From NCBI GenBank assembly GCA_030068145.1, contig JAPJBO010000035.1, positions 310,001 through 374,000 on the forward strand: a stretch of 64,000 nucleotides of DNA, given 5' to 3'. A program made the translations under genes and the position numbers. Below the pieces are notes generated by a model. It worked only from the letters and a program-made list of their open reading frames with translations. It was not told the origin of the DNA and did no database searches. The DNA comes from Diplonema papillatum. Lineage: Eukaryota; Euglenozoa; Diplonemea; Diplonemida; Diplonemidae. Every line of letters starts with the position of its first letter. Position 1 is the first letter of the stretch. Shown in pieces: positions 13,011 through 23,339 of this stretch.

Positions 13011-13075
13011 CAGGTCAGGAATTCTGATCAGCCCAAAACACGCTGCCTACGTCTTTTTGTGATAACCAGTAACTA
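13011..13075 (-). repeat. dispersed repeat R1, inverted 5' fragment
   Basis: On the minus strand it reads the R1 core with gtaggcagcgtgttttgg and gatcagaattcctgacctg. Confidence 0.7.
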
Positions 13076-13112
13076 CCTCCTTAGAGAGCATACTTGTTAC
13101 AGCTAGTCGGCT

Positions 13113-13206
13113 TTGAGCGCGCCGCGGGTCATCACGGCGGCCCGGTTCCTGATCCCCAACGCGCTGCACGCCCAGCGGCAAATCAGCGAGGCCGTCTTGG
13201 AGAGCC
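13113..13206 (+). pseudogene. second copy of the 12718-12924 coding segment
   Basis: The bases encode ITAARFLIPNALHAQRQISE, closely matching the helix-like part of the segment 350 bases upstream, but the acidic tail is absent and the match ends after gaggccgtc. It is either a truncated tandem copy or an alternative exon. Confidence 0.5.
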
Positions 13207-13334
13207 ACAAAAAAGCATCAAGCAGACTACGAAGACCCCCCTACAACGGGGTCATTCCCGTTTTCCGGCCGATTGTCTACCCCTACCGAGGCAAGCAAAA
13301 CGTCCTTTTGTCGCGTTTGCAAAAATGGTACCAA

Positions 13335-13445
13335 ATCTTGCGGGTTGCCCAATGTATTGTGAGTGTTTTGGGGGTTGATCATAATTCCTTACCTGGAAAT
13401 GAAGCGGGGTTAAACCAAGTAGGAAACCGATTAATCGGTACGCCG
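13335..13445 (+). repeat. dispersed repeat R1, 5' half
   Basis: It contains cttgcgggttgccc, ggttgatcataattcc and ttacctggaaatgaa, matching 2248-2360 and 55860-55990. Confidence 0.75.
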
Positions 13446-13559
13446 CAAGGCCAACCGCCATTATCGATGCATTTTCAGGACCGTTTCTTGTAGTAAGCGG
13501 TCTCCGTTGGACTTGTGAGGCGGGGGGGGGGGGCGGGGGCGCACTAAGGATTGGGGGGT

Positions 13560-14366
13560 GCAACGGGCAACGTCAACGTCTGCTAAATTTGGAAGGGGGG
13601 GGGGGGGGGGGGGGTCCTGTTTGGTGCACCTGGTGGCCGGGGACCCCCCCACCCTTTTTTCCGGGGACCCCCTTAAACGCGCTCTTTCGCGATGGATCTT
13701 TCCACTCCGTCCTCGGTTCGTCTGCGAGGCCTGAAATTTGACGTGCAAAACACAGGCTGAAACCGGGAAAATCTGCCCTTTCGTGGTTTTCTTGGTGCCG
13801 TTTTTTCGAAATTCTCTAAGTACGTTTCCCAGCGGATTTGCCTGAAAAACAGTTTTTGGGGGGTATTGGCATTTTGGGGAAAGCACATGGTAAATCGGCC
13901 CAATCGGCCCGAATTTTCACTTTTTGGGCCAATTTTCCAGATTTTGGCTGATTTTTGAGTGCATTGCAGGAATCTTGGTTTTCGGGGAAACTGACTTTGC
14001 TCAAAAGTTGCTAAGTACATTTCCCTGCCAAAAAAGTGCAGGAAAACATTTTGGTGGGGAATGACCTTTTTTTCCGCAAAAGTGGGTTTCGATTTCGAAA
14101 ACGAGGAGAACGGATTCATCTGGAGGAAACGGAGGACCCACTCGGGTCTGGGAAACACCCCAAAAACAGCCCCCAAAACGACCCCCCCCCAAAAGGGGGG
14201 TGCAACGTGCAACGGGGGCAACGTCCCTTAGTGCGCACCCTGGGGGGGGGTAGGGGGGCGCACAAAGGATTGGGGGGTGCAACGGGCAACGTCAACGTCT
14301 GCTAAATTTGGAAGGGGGGGGGGGGTCCTGTTTGGTGCACCTGGTGGCCGGGGACCCCCCCACCAT
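13560..14366 (+). repeat. G/C-tract repeat R2, copy A
   Basis: The unit starts with caacgggcaacgtcaacg, has a run of 18-20 G, then ccggggacccccttaaacgc, and a central 600 bases shared with 22706-24150. It ends in G-tracts and starts again at 14279 with the same header. The minus strand has short open frames, but they match nothing I recognise and shift between copies. Confidence 0.88.
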
Positions 14367-14707
14367 AGATGGAAACATAAAACCCAAAACCCAAGGCCAC
14401 CAGACACCTAGTATTTGGTGGCCAGCCACTACTGGGCGGCTGGTCCTTTTTCCCGATCGAATATACACACCTCCGAATCTAAACGGGCGAAGCCCGGCTT
14501 TTCTTTGCACCAATCCTTCCAAAAAAGAGGGGGGGATCCGGGGGGCACCGCCCCCCGGCCGAACGGTACGGTACAGCGACACAGATCGTGCGGTGAAAAA
14601 CCTCAAGCTTCACGGATTTCCAAGGGAATCTGTGAAGCTTTACGAACCTTCTCACACTCGTATTTCTTAGTTTCGAGTCCCCCACCAACGAGACCTGTAA
14701 CCGAGTT
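14367..14707. other. unique flank with a 17-bp hairpin at 14605-14640
   Basis: This stretch has the phrase aaacataaaacccaaaaccca, which recurs at 22648-22676, and no gene. At 14605-14640 a near-perfect inverted repeat (AAGCTTCAC paired with GTGAAGCTT, extended to 17 pairs with two G-T wobbles, loop AA) would fold as a hairpin in DNA or RNA. Confidence 0.6.
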
Positions 14708-17700
14708 TAACTAGTGCGTTACCAGTCTGTAACCACTGTAACCACTTGTAACCGGGTGTAACCAGTCTGTAACCGGGATGTAACCGCTGTAACCACTTGT
14801 AACCAGCATGTAACCACTGTAACCGAGTGTAACCAGTCTGTAACCGGGATGTAACCGCTGTAACCACTTGTAACCAGCATGTAACCACTGTAACCGAGTG
14901 TAACCAGTCTGTAACCGGGATGTAACCGCTGTAACCACTTGTAACCAGCATGTAACCACTGTAACCGAGTGTAACCAGTCTGTAACCGGGATGTAACCGC
15001 TGTAACCACTTGTAACCACATGTAACCACTGTAACCGAGTGTAACCAGTCTGTAACCGGGATGTAACCGCTGTAACCACTTGTAACCAGCATGTAACCAC
15101 TGTAACCGAGTGTAACCAGTCTGTAACCGGGATGTAACCGCTGTAACCACTTGTAACCAGCATGTAACCACTGTAACCGAGTGTAACCAGTCTGTAACCG
15201 GGATGTAACCGCTGTAACCACTTGTAACCAGCATGTAACCACTGTAACCGAGTGTAACCAGTCTGTAACCGGGATGTAACCGCTGTAACCACTTGTAACC
15301 AGCATGTAACCACTGTAACCGAGTGTAACCAGTCTGTAACCGGGATGTAACCGCTGTAACCACTTGTAACCAGCATGTAACCACTGTAACCGAGTGTAAC
15401 CAGTCTGTAACCGGGATGTAACCGCTGTAACCACTTGTAACCAGCATGTAACCACTGTAACCGAGTGTAACCAGTCTGTAACCGGGATGTAACCGCTGTA
15501 ACCACTTGTAACCAGCATGTAACCACTGTAACCGAGTGTAACCAGTCTGTAACCGGGATGTAACCGCTGTAACCACTTGTAACCAGCATGTAACCACTGT
15601 AACCGAGTGTAACCAGTCTGTAACCGGGATGTAACCGCTGTAACCACTTGTAACCAGCATGTAACCACTGTAACCGAGTGTAACCAGTCTGTAACCGGGA
15701 TGTAACCGCTGTAACCACTTGTAACCAGCATGTAACCACTGTAACCGAGTGTAACCAGTCTGTAACCGGGATGTAACCGCTGTAACCACTTGTAACCAGC
15801 ATGTAACCACTGTAACCGAGTGTAACCAGTCTGTAACCGGGATGTAACCGCTGTAACCACTTGTAACCAGCATGTAACCACTGTAACCGAGTGTAACCAG
15901 TCTGTAACCGGGATGTAACCGCTGTAACCACTTGTAACCAGCATGTAACCACTGTAACCGAGTGTAACCAGTCTGTAACCGGGATGTAACCGCTGTAACC
16001 ACTTGTAACCAGCATGTAACCACTGTAACCGAGTGTAACCAGTCTGTAACCGGGATGTAACCGCTGTAACCACTTGTAACCAGCATGTAACCACTGTAAC
16101 CGAGTGTAACCAGTCTGTAACCGGGATGTAACCGCTGTAACCACTTGTAACCAGCATGTAACCACTGTAACCGAGTGTAACCAGTCTGTAACCGGGATGT
16201 AACCGCTGTAACCACTTGTAACCAGCATGTAACCACTGTAACCGAGTGTAACCAGTCTGTAACCGGGATGTAACCGCTGTAACCACTTGTAACCAGCATG
16301 TAACCACTGTAACCGAGTGTAACCAGTCTGTAACCGGGATGTAACCGCTGTAACCACTTGTAACCAGCATGTAACCACTGTAACCGAGTGTAACCAGTCT
16401 GTAACCGGGATGTAACCGCTGTAACCACTTGTAACCAGCATGTAACCACTGTAACCGAGTGTAACCAGTCTGTAACCGGGATGTAACCGCTGTAACCACT
16501 TGTAACCAGCATGTAACCACTGTAACCGAGTGTAACCAGTCTGTAACCGGGATGTAACCGCTGTAACCACTTGTAACCAGCATGTAACCACTGTAACCGA
16601 GTGTAACCAGTCTGTAACCGGGATGTAACCGCTGTAACCACTTGTAACCAGCATGTAACCACTGTAACCGAGTGTAACCAGTCTGTAACCGGGATGTAAC
16701 CGCTGTAACCACTTGTAACCAGCATGTAACCACAGTGTAACCAGTCTGTAACCGGGATGTAACCGCTGTAACCACTTGTAACCAGCATGTAACCACTGTA
16801 ACCGAGTGTAACCAGTCTGTAACCGGGATGTAACCGCTGTAACCACTTGTAACCAGCATGTAACCACTGTAACCGAGTGTAACCAGTCTGTAACCGGGAT
16901 GTAACCGCTGTAACCACTTGTAACCAGCATGTAACCACTGTAACCGAGTGTAACCAGTCTGTAACCGGGATGTAACCGCTGTAACCACTTGTAACCAGCA
17001 TGTAACCACTGTAACCGAGTGTAACCAGTCTGTAACCGGGATGTAACCGCTGTAACCACTTGTAACCAGCATGTAACCACTGTAACCGAGTGTAACCAGT
17101 CTGTAACCGGGATGTAACCGCTGTAACCACTTGTAACCAGCATGTAACCACTGTAACCGAGTGTAACCAGTCTGTAACCGGGATGTAACCGCTGTAACCA
17201 CTTGTAACCAGCATGTAACCACTGTAACCGAGTGTAACCAGTCTGTAACCGGGATGTAACCGCTGTAACCACTTGTAACCAGCATGTAACCACTGTAACC
17301 GAGTGTAACCAGTCTGTAACCGGGATGTAACCGCTGTAACCACTTGTAACCAGCATGTAACCACTGTAACCGAGTGTAACCAGTCTGTAACCGGGATGTA
17401 ACCGCTGTAACCACTTGTAACCAGCATGTAACCACTGTAACCGAGTGTAACCAGTCTGTAACCGGGATGTAACCGCTGTAACCACTTGTAACCAGCATGT
17501 AACCACTGTAACCGAGTGTAACCAGTCTGTAACCGGGATGTAACCGCTGTAACCACTTGTAACCAGCATGTAACCACTGTAACCGAGTGTAACCAGTCTG
17601 TAACCGGGATGTAACCGCTGTAACCACTTGTAACCAGCATGTAACCACTGTAACCGAGTGTAACCAGTCTGTAACCGGGATGTAACCGCTGTAACCACTT

Positions 17701-18355
17701 GTAACCAGCATGTAACCACTGTAACCGAGTGTAACCAGTCTGTAACCGGGATGTAACCGCTGTAACCACTTGTAACCAGCATGTAACCACTGTAACCGAG
17801 TGTAACCAGTCTGTAACCGGGATGTAACCGCTGTAACCACTTGTAACCAGCATGTAACCACTGTAACCGAGTGTAACCAGTCTGTAACCGGGATGTAACC
17901 GCTGTAACCACTTGTAACCAGCATGTAACCACTGTAACCGAGTGTAACCAGTCTGTAACCGGGATGTAACCGCTGTAACCACTTGTAACCAGCATGTAAC
18001 CACTGTAACCGAGTGTAACCAGTCTGTAACCGGGATGTAACCGCTGTAACCACTTGTAACCAGCATGTAACCACTGTAACCGAGTGTAACCAGTCTGTAA
18101 CCGGGATGTAACCGCTGTAACCACTTGTAACCAGCATGTAACCACTGTAACCGAGTGTAACCAGTCTGTAACCGGGATGTAACCGCTGTAACCACTTGTA
18201 ACCAGCATGTAACCACTGTAACCGAGTGTAACCAGTCTGTAACCGGGATGTAACCGCTGTAACCACTTGTAACCAGCATGTAACCACTGTAACCGAGTGT
18301 AACCAGTCTGTAACCGGGATGTAACCGCTGTAACCACTTGTAACCAGCATGTAAG
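14708..18355. repeat. 71-bp minisatellite, about 50 near-identical units
   Basis: Each 71-base unit is built of seven GTAACC hexamers with 3-5 base spacers. On the minus strand the core reads GGTTACA. Spacing is exactly 71 over most of the array. I noticed only two internal length variants, near 15012 and 16733, plus a diverged first unit at 14711-14776. Because 71 is not a multiple of three and the minus strand lacks stops, all three minus frames stay open for over 1200 codons. This is a repeat artefact. The near identity of units points to recent expansion or homogenisation. Confidence 0.97.
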
Positions 18356-18369
18356 TAACCACTGTGTTT

Positions 18370-19795
18370 TTCAGTCGAATTCGCCCGGTTACATTGAGGG
18401 TACACTGTTTTTCAGTCAAATTAGGCTGGTTACATTGAGGTTACACTGTTTTTGAGTCGGATTCTGCTGGTTGCATTGAGGTTACACTGTTTTTCAGTCA
18501 AATTTGACTGGTTACATTGAGGGCACACTGTTTTTCAGTCAAATTAGGCTGGTTACATTGAGGTTACACTGTTTTTCAGTAAAATTTAAATGTTTTTCAG
18601 TCGAATTCGCCCGGTTACATTGAGGGTACACTGTTTTTCAGTCAAATTAGGCTGGTTACATTGAGGTTACACTGTTTTTGAGTCGGATTCTGCTGGTTGC
18701 ATTGAGGTTACACTGTTTTTCAGTCAAATTAGGCTGGTTACATTGAGGTTACACTGTTTTTCAGTAAAATTTGAATGTTTTTCAGTCGAATTCGGCCGGT
18801 TACATTGAGGGCACACTGTTTTTCAGTCAAATTTGGCTGGTTACATTGAGGTTACACTGGTTTTCAGCAAATTAGGCTGGGTACATTGAGGTTACACTGT
18901 TTTTGACTCGGATTCTGCGGGTTACATTGAGGTTGCACTGTTTTTCAGTCAAATTTGGCTGGTTACATTAAGGTTACACTGTTTTTCAGGCAAATTAGGC
19001 TGGTTACATTGAGGTTACACTGTTTTAGACTCGGATTCTGCGGGTTACATTGAGGTTACACTGTTTTTCAGTCAAATTTGGCTGGTTACATTGAGGGTAC
19101 ACAGTTTTTCAGTCAATTTAGGCTGGTTACATTGAGGTTACACTGTTTTTGACTCGGATTCTGCTGGTTACATTGAGGGTACACTGTTTTCAGTCAAATT
19201 TGGCTGGTTACATTGAGGGCACACTGTTTTTCAGTCAAATTAGGCTGGTTACATTGAGGTTACACTGTTTTTGACTCGGATTCTGCGGGTTACATTGAGG
19301 TTGCACTGTTTTTCAGTCAAATTTGGCTGGTTACATTAAGGTTACACTGTTTTTCAGTAAAATTTGAATGTTTTTCAGTCGAATTCGGCCGGTTACATTG
19401 AGGGTACACTGTTTTTCTGTCAAATTTGGCTGGTTACATTGAGGGCACACTGTTTTTCAGTCAAATGAGGCTCGTTACATTGAGGTTACACTGTTTTTCA
19501 GTCAAATTTGGCTGGTTACATCGAGGTTACACTGTTTTTCAGTAAAATTTGAATGTTTTTCAGTCGAATTCGGCCGGTTACATTGAGGGGTACACTGGTT
19601 TTCTGTCAAATTTGGCTGATTACATTGAGGGTGCACTGTTTTTCAGTCAAATTTAGCTGGTTACACTGAGGGCACACTGTTTTTCAGTCAAATTAGGCTG
19701 GTTATTTTGAGGTTACACTGTTTTTCAGTCGGATTCTGCTGGCTACATTGAGGTTACACTGTTTTTCAGTCAAATTTGGCTGGGTACATTGAGGC
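18370..19795. repeat. 41-bp diverged tandem array, about 34 units
   Basis: The unit of about 41 bases carries two GGTTACA-type cores on the plus strand (ggttacattga and ggttacactg) followed by tttttcagtcaaattnggct. Units differ at many positions, and some are fused or shortened (18590, 18775, 19370, 19560), so the array is older than its neighbour. It shares the GGTTACA core with the 71-bp array in opposite orientation, and the arrays meet at about 18356-18370. Confidence 0.93.
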
Positions 19796-19928
19796 CAGTT
19801 GCGTTTCCGCGTTGGTGTTGTTGCTTCGCTTTTGGACTCCTTCTTCGACTTTGCACGGTCCCAACGTCCTGGTCTGCCCTTGGCACGTCTTGCGCTCAGT
19901 CTGCGCAGTTCGTCTCTCCTGCTTGACT

Positions 19929-20557
19929 TCATGCTTCCATCGAGCCTGCTTGCGCTCCCATCCCGACGGGTATTGCGTCTGCGGTCGAAAACTGCCATTC
20001 AGTGTTGCAGCTTTGCGGAGCTCCGGCTCGCACCTTGTCGCCGGCCTTCTTCGCCGTCTGCTCTTGTGCGGCGGCTTCGTAGGCGCGCATCACAGCTTCA
20101 AACGGCTGGTTTGCTATTTGTGGTCTCTTGTTGAGTCTGGCCATGTTCCCGCCTCCGAGAGACGTCAGGACGTTGACTTGCATCTCAAGCGCCGGGTGCA
20201 TCGGCGTCTGCACGATACTCGTCAGCCGTCGCATCGCGCTCTTCATCGCGTACGATTTCGAGGTCGCCGAGTCCCGATACTCGGCTGTCGCTCGTCTCTG
20301 AACCTCATCCATCGCGCGATTCGAAAGAGCATCGGCGTCGATATTCTGCTCGCGCGGCACGTGCTCCAACTTGATGTCGGTGCCTTTCTGCCGCAGTTCC
20401 GCCACCTCTGCCTGCGCCCTCGTCTTGTACGGTCGCCGAGCTTCGGAACAGCGCGCGTTTCCTGTCATCTGGTCAACGACAACTCCGCTGTCCCCCCGAA
20501 CAACCAGCTCTCCGCTCAGCCCTGGCTGGTCCGCCAACGCAGCTACCTCATCGCCTG
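19929..20557 (-). CDS. RNase H-like protein, C-terminal exon
   Basis: The minus-strand frame of about 209 residues carries the second half of a type 1 RNase H fold: ELVVRGDSGVVVDQMTG, holding the core Asp, and then LEHVPREQNIDADALSNRAM, holding the conserved His and last Asp of the H-x-x-R-E-x-N-x-x-A-D signature. The first half, with the other catalytic Asp and Glu, is not in this frame. A pyrimidine-rich acceptor (ctgctgcccag) sits just upstream at about 20558, so earlier exons are expected but were not found in the next 600 bases. About 110 residues follow the domain before TGA, with no motif I recognise. It may be a cellular RNase HI-type gene or a piece of a retroelement. Context does not decide. 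Confidence 0.6.
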
Positions 20558-20559
20558 GG

Positions 20560-21148
20560 CAGCAGCCGAAAGCTCAAAGCACCCCTTCCGCGGGTGCTCG
20601 ATCACAAGTTGCCCCGGCTGCCAAAGCATCTACCGCGTCGCAGCCCATCGCCACCCTAAGAAGCACCCCTTCCGCGGGTGCTCGTTCACGAGTTACCCCA
20701 GCCGCCAACGCAGCTACGTCGTCGCCTGCCATCACTGCTCAATCAAGACCTGCCCCTTCTCGGCCAAGAGGGTCCATATCAGCCTCTGCAGCGCCGTCTG
20801 CCGTAGCAGCTCCATAGCAGCCTGCATCTGCTTCGCCTACTCTGCACCCTGTTGTTACGGCTTCAGCGAAATTTCATTTTTTTGGTAAAAACAAAGACGG
20901 CTTGCTTGCTAGGACTTTTCACTTTGGTTCTCACCCTGACCTGGAACTGGGGAAAACTGAAAGCACAGCTTCGGAGTTTCTTTCCTTGTCTTGCCATTCG
21001 GGACGTTGTCCGCAAGCATACTCTGCGTCTGATGATAGATAATGTTGAATATTCCGGCTATCCCATACGAGTTGAAGGTTCGGAGGGGTAACTTGCGGGG
21101 AATGATTGTATTTTGATATTCCCGCAAATATATGCCACATACTGTAAT
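20560..21148. other. spacer upstream of the RNase H exon
   Basis: It contains a direct repeat of about 84-base period around caccccttccgcgggtgctcg (20580 and 20664). No RNase H N-terminal motif was seen on the minus strand and no plus-strand gene is supported. Confidence 0.4.
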
Positions 21149-21370
21149 ATATCACCCATTCCACGAAAAAGTGTCACAGATTTTCCGTCTGAAAAGCAGC
21201 CCGTTTTGGGTCAAAATTTTGGAATTTTTGGGAAATTTTTTTTGGGATGGAAAGAGCTATCCCTGGCGATTATGGGCAAGCAATCAGCTCGCGTGGCGAC
21301 CAAAATCTGGCGTGCAGATGGACAAAAGGTCGGTTTTGGGGCTGTTTCAAAAACCCAAAAAAAACGATTT

Positions 21371-21435
21371 CCGGCAGGAATCGAACCACGACCCTCAAAC
21401 CCCTGTGTGGGTGTGGTAACCTCTGGACCATGGGC
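21371..21435 (-). ncRNA. tRNA-like segment 1
   Basis: On the minus strand a box A-like tggtccagaggttacc is followed about 30 bases later by a perfect box B, GGTTCGATTCC. The T stem pairs poorly and no 7-bp acceptor stem can be formed, so this is a tRNA-derived or tRNA-like promoter sequence and not a functional tRNA gene. Confidence 0.5.
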
Positions 21436-21641
21436 TAAAAAAATGGCGGAATTTCTTTTTGTTCACTACCGAGTGAGAATCTTTGGACTCATTTTGAGTT
21501 CTTCGCAAACCGGGCGAAATAAGCTCTGAGAGAGCAGAAATACCGTCCTGGGACACTGGAAACGAGTAAATGACGATCTCGCACTTTCCGATAAGAATTC
21601 CAACTGAGCAGGCGCTAAAAGCGAATTTTGGCCCGAGGTTT

Positions 21642-21712
21642 GGCAACATAGCCTAACGGTTACCGCACCCTCCTGGGCCCCTGTAGGCCATGGTTCGATT
21701 CCCCCGGTCCGA
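21642..21712 (+). ncRNA. tRNA-like segment 2
   Basis: Box A-like tagcctaacggttacc is followed by box B GGTTCGATTCC and ends in a T10 run that could act as a pol III terminator. The acceptor stem does not pair. It resembles segment 1 in spacing and end sequences. Confidence 0.5.
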
Positions 21713-22122
21713 TTTTTTTTTTTGCGATTTTTCGGTGTGAAAAGCAGCCGTCTGGAAATTATTTTCGAGGTCTTTTTGGGAAATCTTTTGGTTTTCGAGT
21801 AGTTCTGGGATGCGCGATTATGGGCAAGCTGCCAGCTAGCCCAGCGATCAAAATCTGACCCCCTCCTGGATGCAGAGAGAAAAAAAACCGATCTCCAGGA
21901 CCCCATTTTTTCGGGTGCCGACCTCCATTTCCGGGGGGGGGGTCGGTCAAAAATTTTATCCGACCAAATATTCGGAAAGCCCTGTCCTCAACGGATTCAA
22001 ACGTGTCCTCAAAATCTCGAAACCGACCATTTTCGGACCTGCAGATGGAAATTTTCGGCAGAAATCCGAAAAAAGCCGAAATCTGTGACACTTTTTCGTG
22101 GAATGGGTGATATTGTATAGTC

Positions 22123-22417
22123 CGAGACTAGAGGTATGCTACTAGCTCTATCGAGCCAACCCCACTTTTTAGGGGGTCTGCGGGCGAAGCCCGGGGGCAC
22201 TTTTTTATAGTGTCGTTTCGTAAAGGGTCTCCTTAGGAAGTTTTCCCCCCTTGGAACTGGTACCGTAATGGCAGAGTGAACGGTGCACGTCTTCGGGGCT
22301 TGAAGACCCCGGTTCGAACCCGGCCGAGGACACTTTTCCGGTCGATAATGATTTTTCGGGGTTTGTTGGTTTTCAGGTCTAATGTGCACTTTACTGTAAC
22401 TGCTGCCTCTAGTCTCG
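22123..22417. mobile_element. 295-bp inverted-repeat element with a tRNA-like segment
   Basis: The ends are inverted copies of CGAGACTAGAGG at 22123-22134 and 22406-22417. It starts ten bases after the larger element ends. The interior holds the best tRNA-like fold of the window (22268-22332) and no ORF, so it is MITE- or SINE-like. Confidence 0.65.
22268..22332 (+). ncRNA. tRNA-like segment 3
   Basis: The box A-like tggcagagtgaacggtgca has a D stem of three pairs. An anticodon-like arm of six pairs (gtcttc with gaagac) encloses a 7-base loop lacking the usual T33. A T arm of four pairs contains box B GGTTCGAACCC. The acceptor stem is not paired. It is a degenerate tRNA or a tRNA-derived head of a short element. 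Confidence 0.5.
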
Positions 22418-22705
22418 CTGGGCGCCGGTCTTTACCGGCGCAAATGTACTTTTCGGGACAACCACTAGAAGCACTGGGTTTCCGAAGATCAACGCGAAAA
22501 AACGCCGAAGGCGTACCTTGGTGTACCGTACCGTCCGGCCGGGGGGCTTGGCCCCCCGGACCCCCCATTCTTCAAACTTTCACAAAATCCGTGAGGTGGG
22601 CCTCGAATTCTTCTAAGTACAAACGCTGGTGTCCTGGACAAGCCACCCCCCCCAGGAAACATAAAACCCAAAACCCAGACGGGCCAGATTCAGTTTCCAC
22701 CCCTG
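22418..22705. other. flank of repeat R2, no gene
   Basis: It includes a G/C-rich hairpin-like stretch at about 22538-22566 and the aaacataaaacccaaaaccca phrase shared with 14373-14393. The R2 flanks at both loci are therefore related, which suggests a longer composite element. Confidence 0.5.
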
Positions 22706-23339
22706 CCCCCCCACCCTTTTTCCGGGGACCCCCTTAAACGCGCTCTTTTGCGATGGATCTTTCCACTCCGCCCTCAGTTCGTCTGTGAGGCCTGAAATTT
22801 GACGTGCAAAGCACAGGCTGAAACCGGGAAAATCTGCCCTTTCGTGGTTTCCTTGGTGCCGTTTTTTCGAAATTCTCTAAGTACGTTTCCCAGCGGATTT
22901 GCCTGAAAAACAGTTTTGGGGGGGTATTGGCATTTTGGGGTAAGAACATGGTAAATCGGCCAAATTTGCTCGAATTTTCACTTTTTGGGCCAATTTTCCA
23001 GATTTTGGCTGATTTTTGAGTGCACTGCAGGAATCTTGGTTTTCGGGGAAACTGACTTTGCTCAAAAGTTGCTTAGTACATTTCCCTGCCAAAAAAGTGC
23101 AGGAAAACATTTTGGTGGGGAATGACCTTTTTTTCCGCAAAAGTGGGTTTCGATTTCGAAAACGAGGAGAACGGATTCATCTGGAGGAAACGGAGGACCC
23201 ACTCGGGTCTGGGAAACACCCCAAAAACAGCCCCCAAAACGACCCCCCCCCCAAAAGGGGGTGCAACGTGCAACGGGGGCAACGTCCCTTAGTGCGCACC
23301 CTGGGGGGGGGTAGGGGGGCGCACAAAGGATTGGGGGGT
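22706..23339 (+). repeat. G/C-tract repeat R2, copy B
   Basis: This copy starts at the C-run before ctttttccggggaccc and follows copy A closely through the 600-base core to the G-tracts at 23303-23320. It lacks the header found at 13560 and 23340. Confidence 0.9.

Larger units (their letters stand above)
21149..22113. mobile_element. 965-bp terminal-inverted-repeat element with tRNA-like modules
   Basis: The ends are a 35-base inverted repeat at 21149-21183 and 22079-22113, beginning ATATCACCCATTCC. Inside, two related halves each hold a gcgattatgggcaagc segment next to a tRNA-like stretch, one on each strand (21371-21435 minus, 21642-21712 plus). No transposase frame is present, so this is a MITE-like non-autonomous element. 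No clear target-site duplication was identified. Confidence 0.8.

Noticed and set aside
14667-18419. Three overlapping minus-strand frames of 1208-1250 codons
   Set aside because: They arise from a stop-free 71-bp satellite read in three frames. All three are equally open, with no coding bias between frames.
19776-20888. 370-codon plus-strand frame opposite the RNase H exon
   Set aside because: It has no recognisable motif and odd Cys/His-rich composition, while the minus strand has a clear RNase H signature.
21371-22332. Functional tRNA genes
   Set aside because: Box A and B are present but acceptor stems do not pair, and one anticodon-like loop lacks T33.
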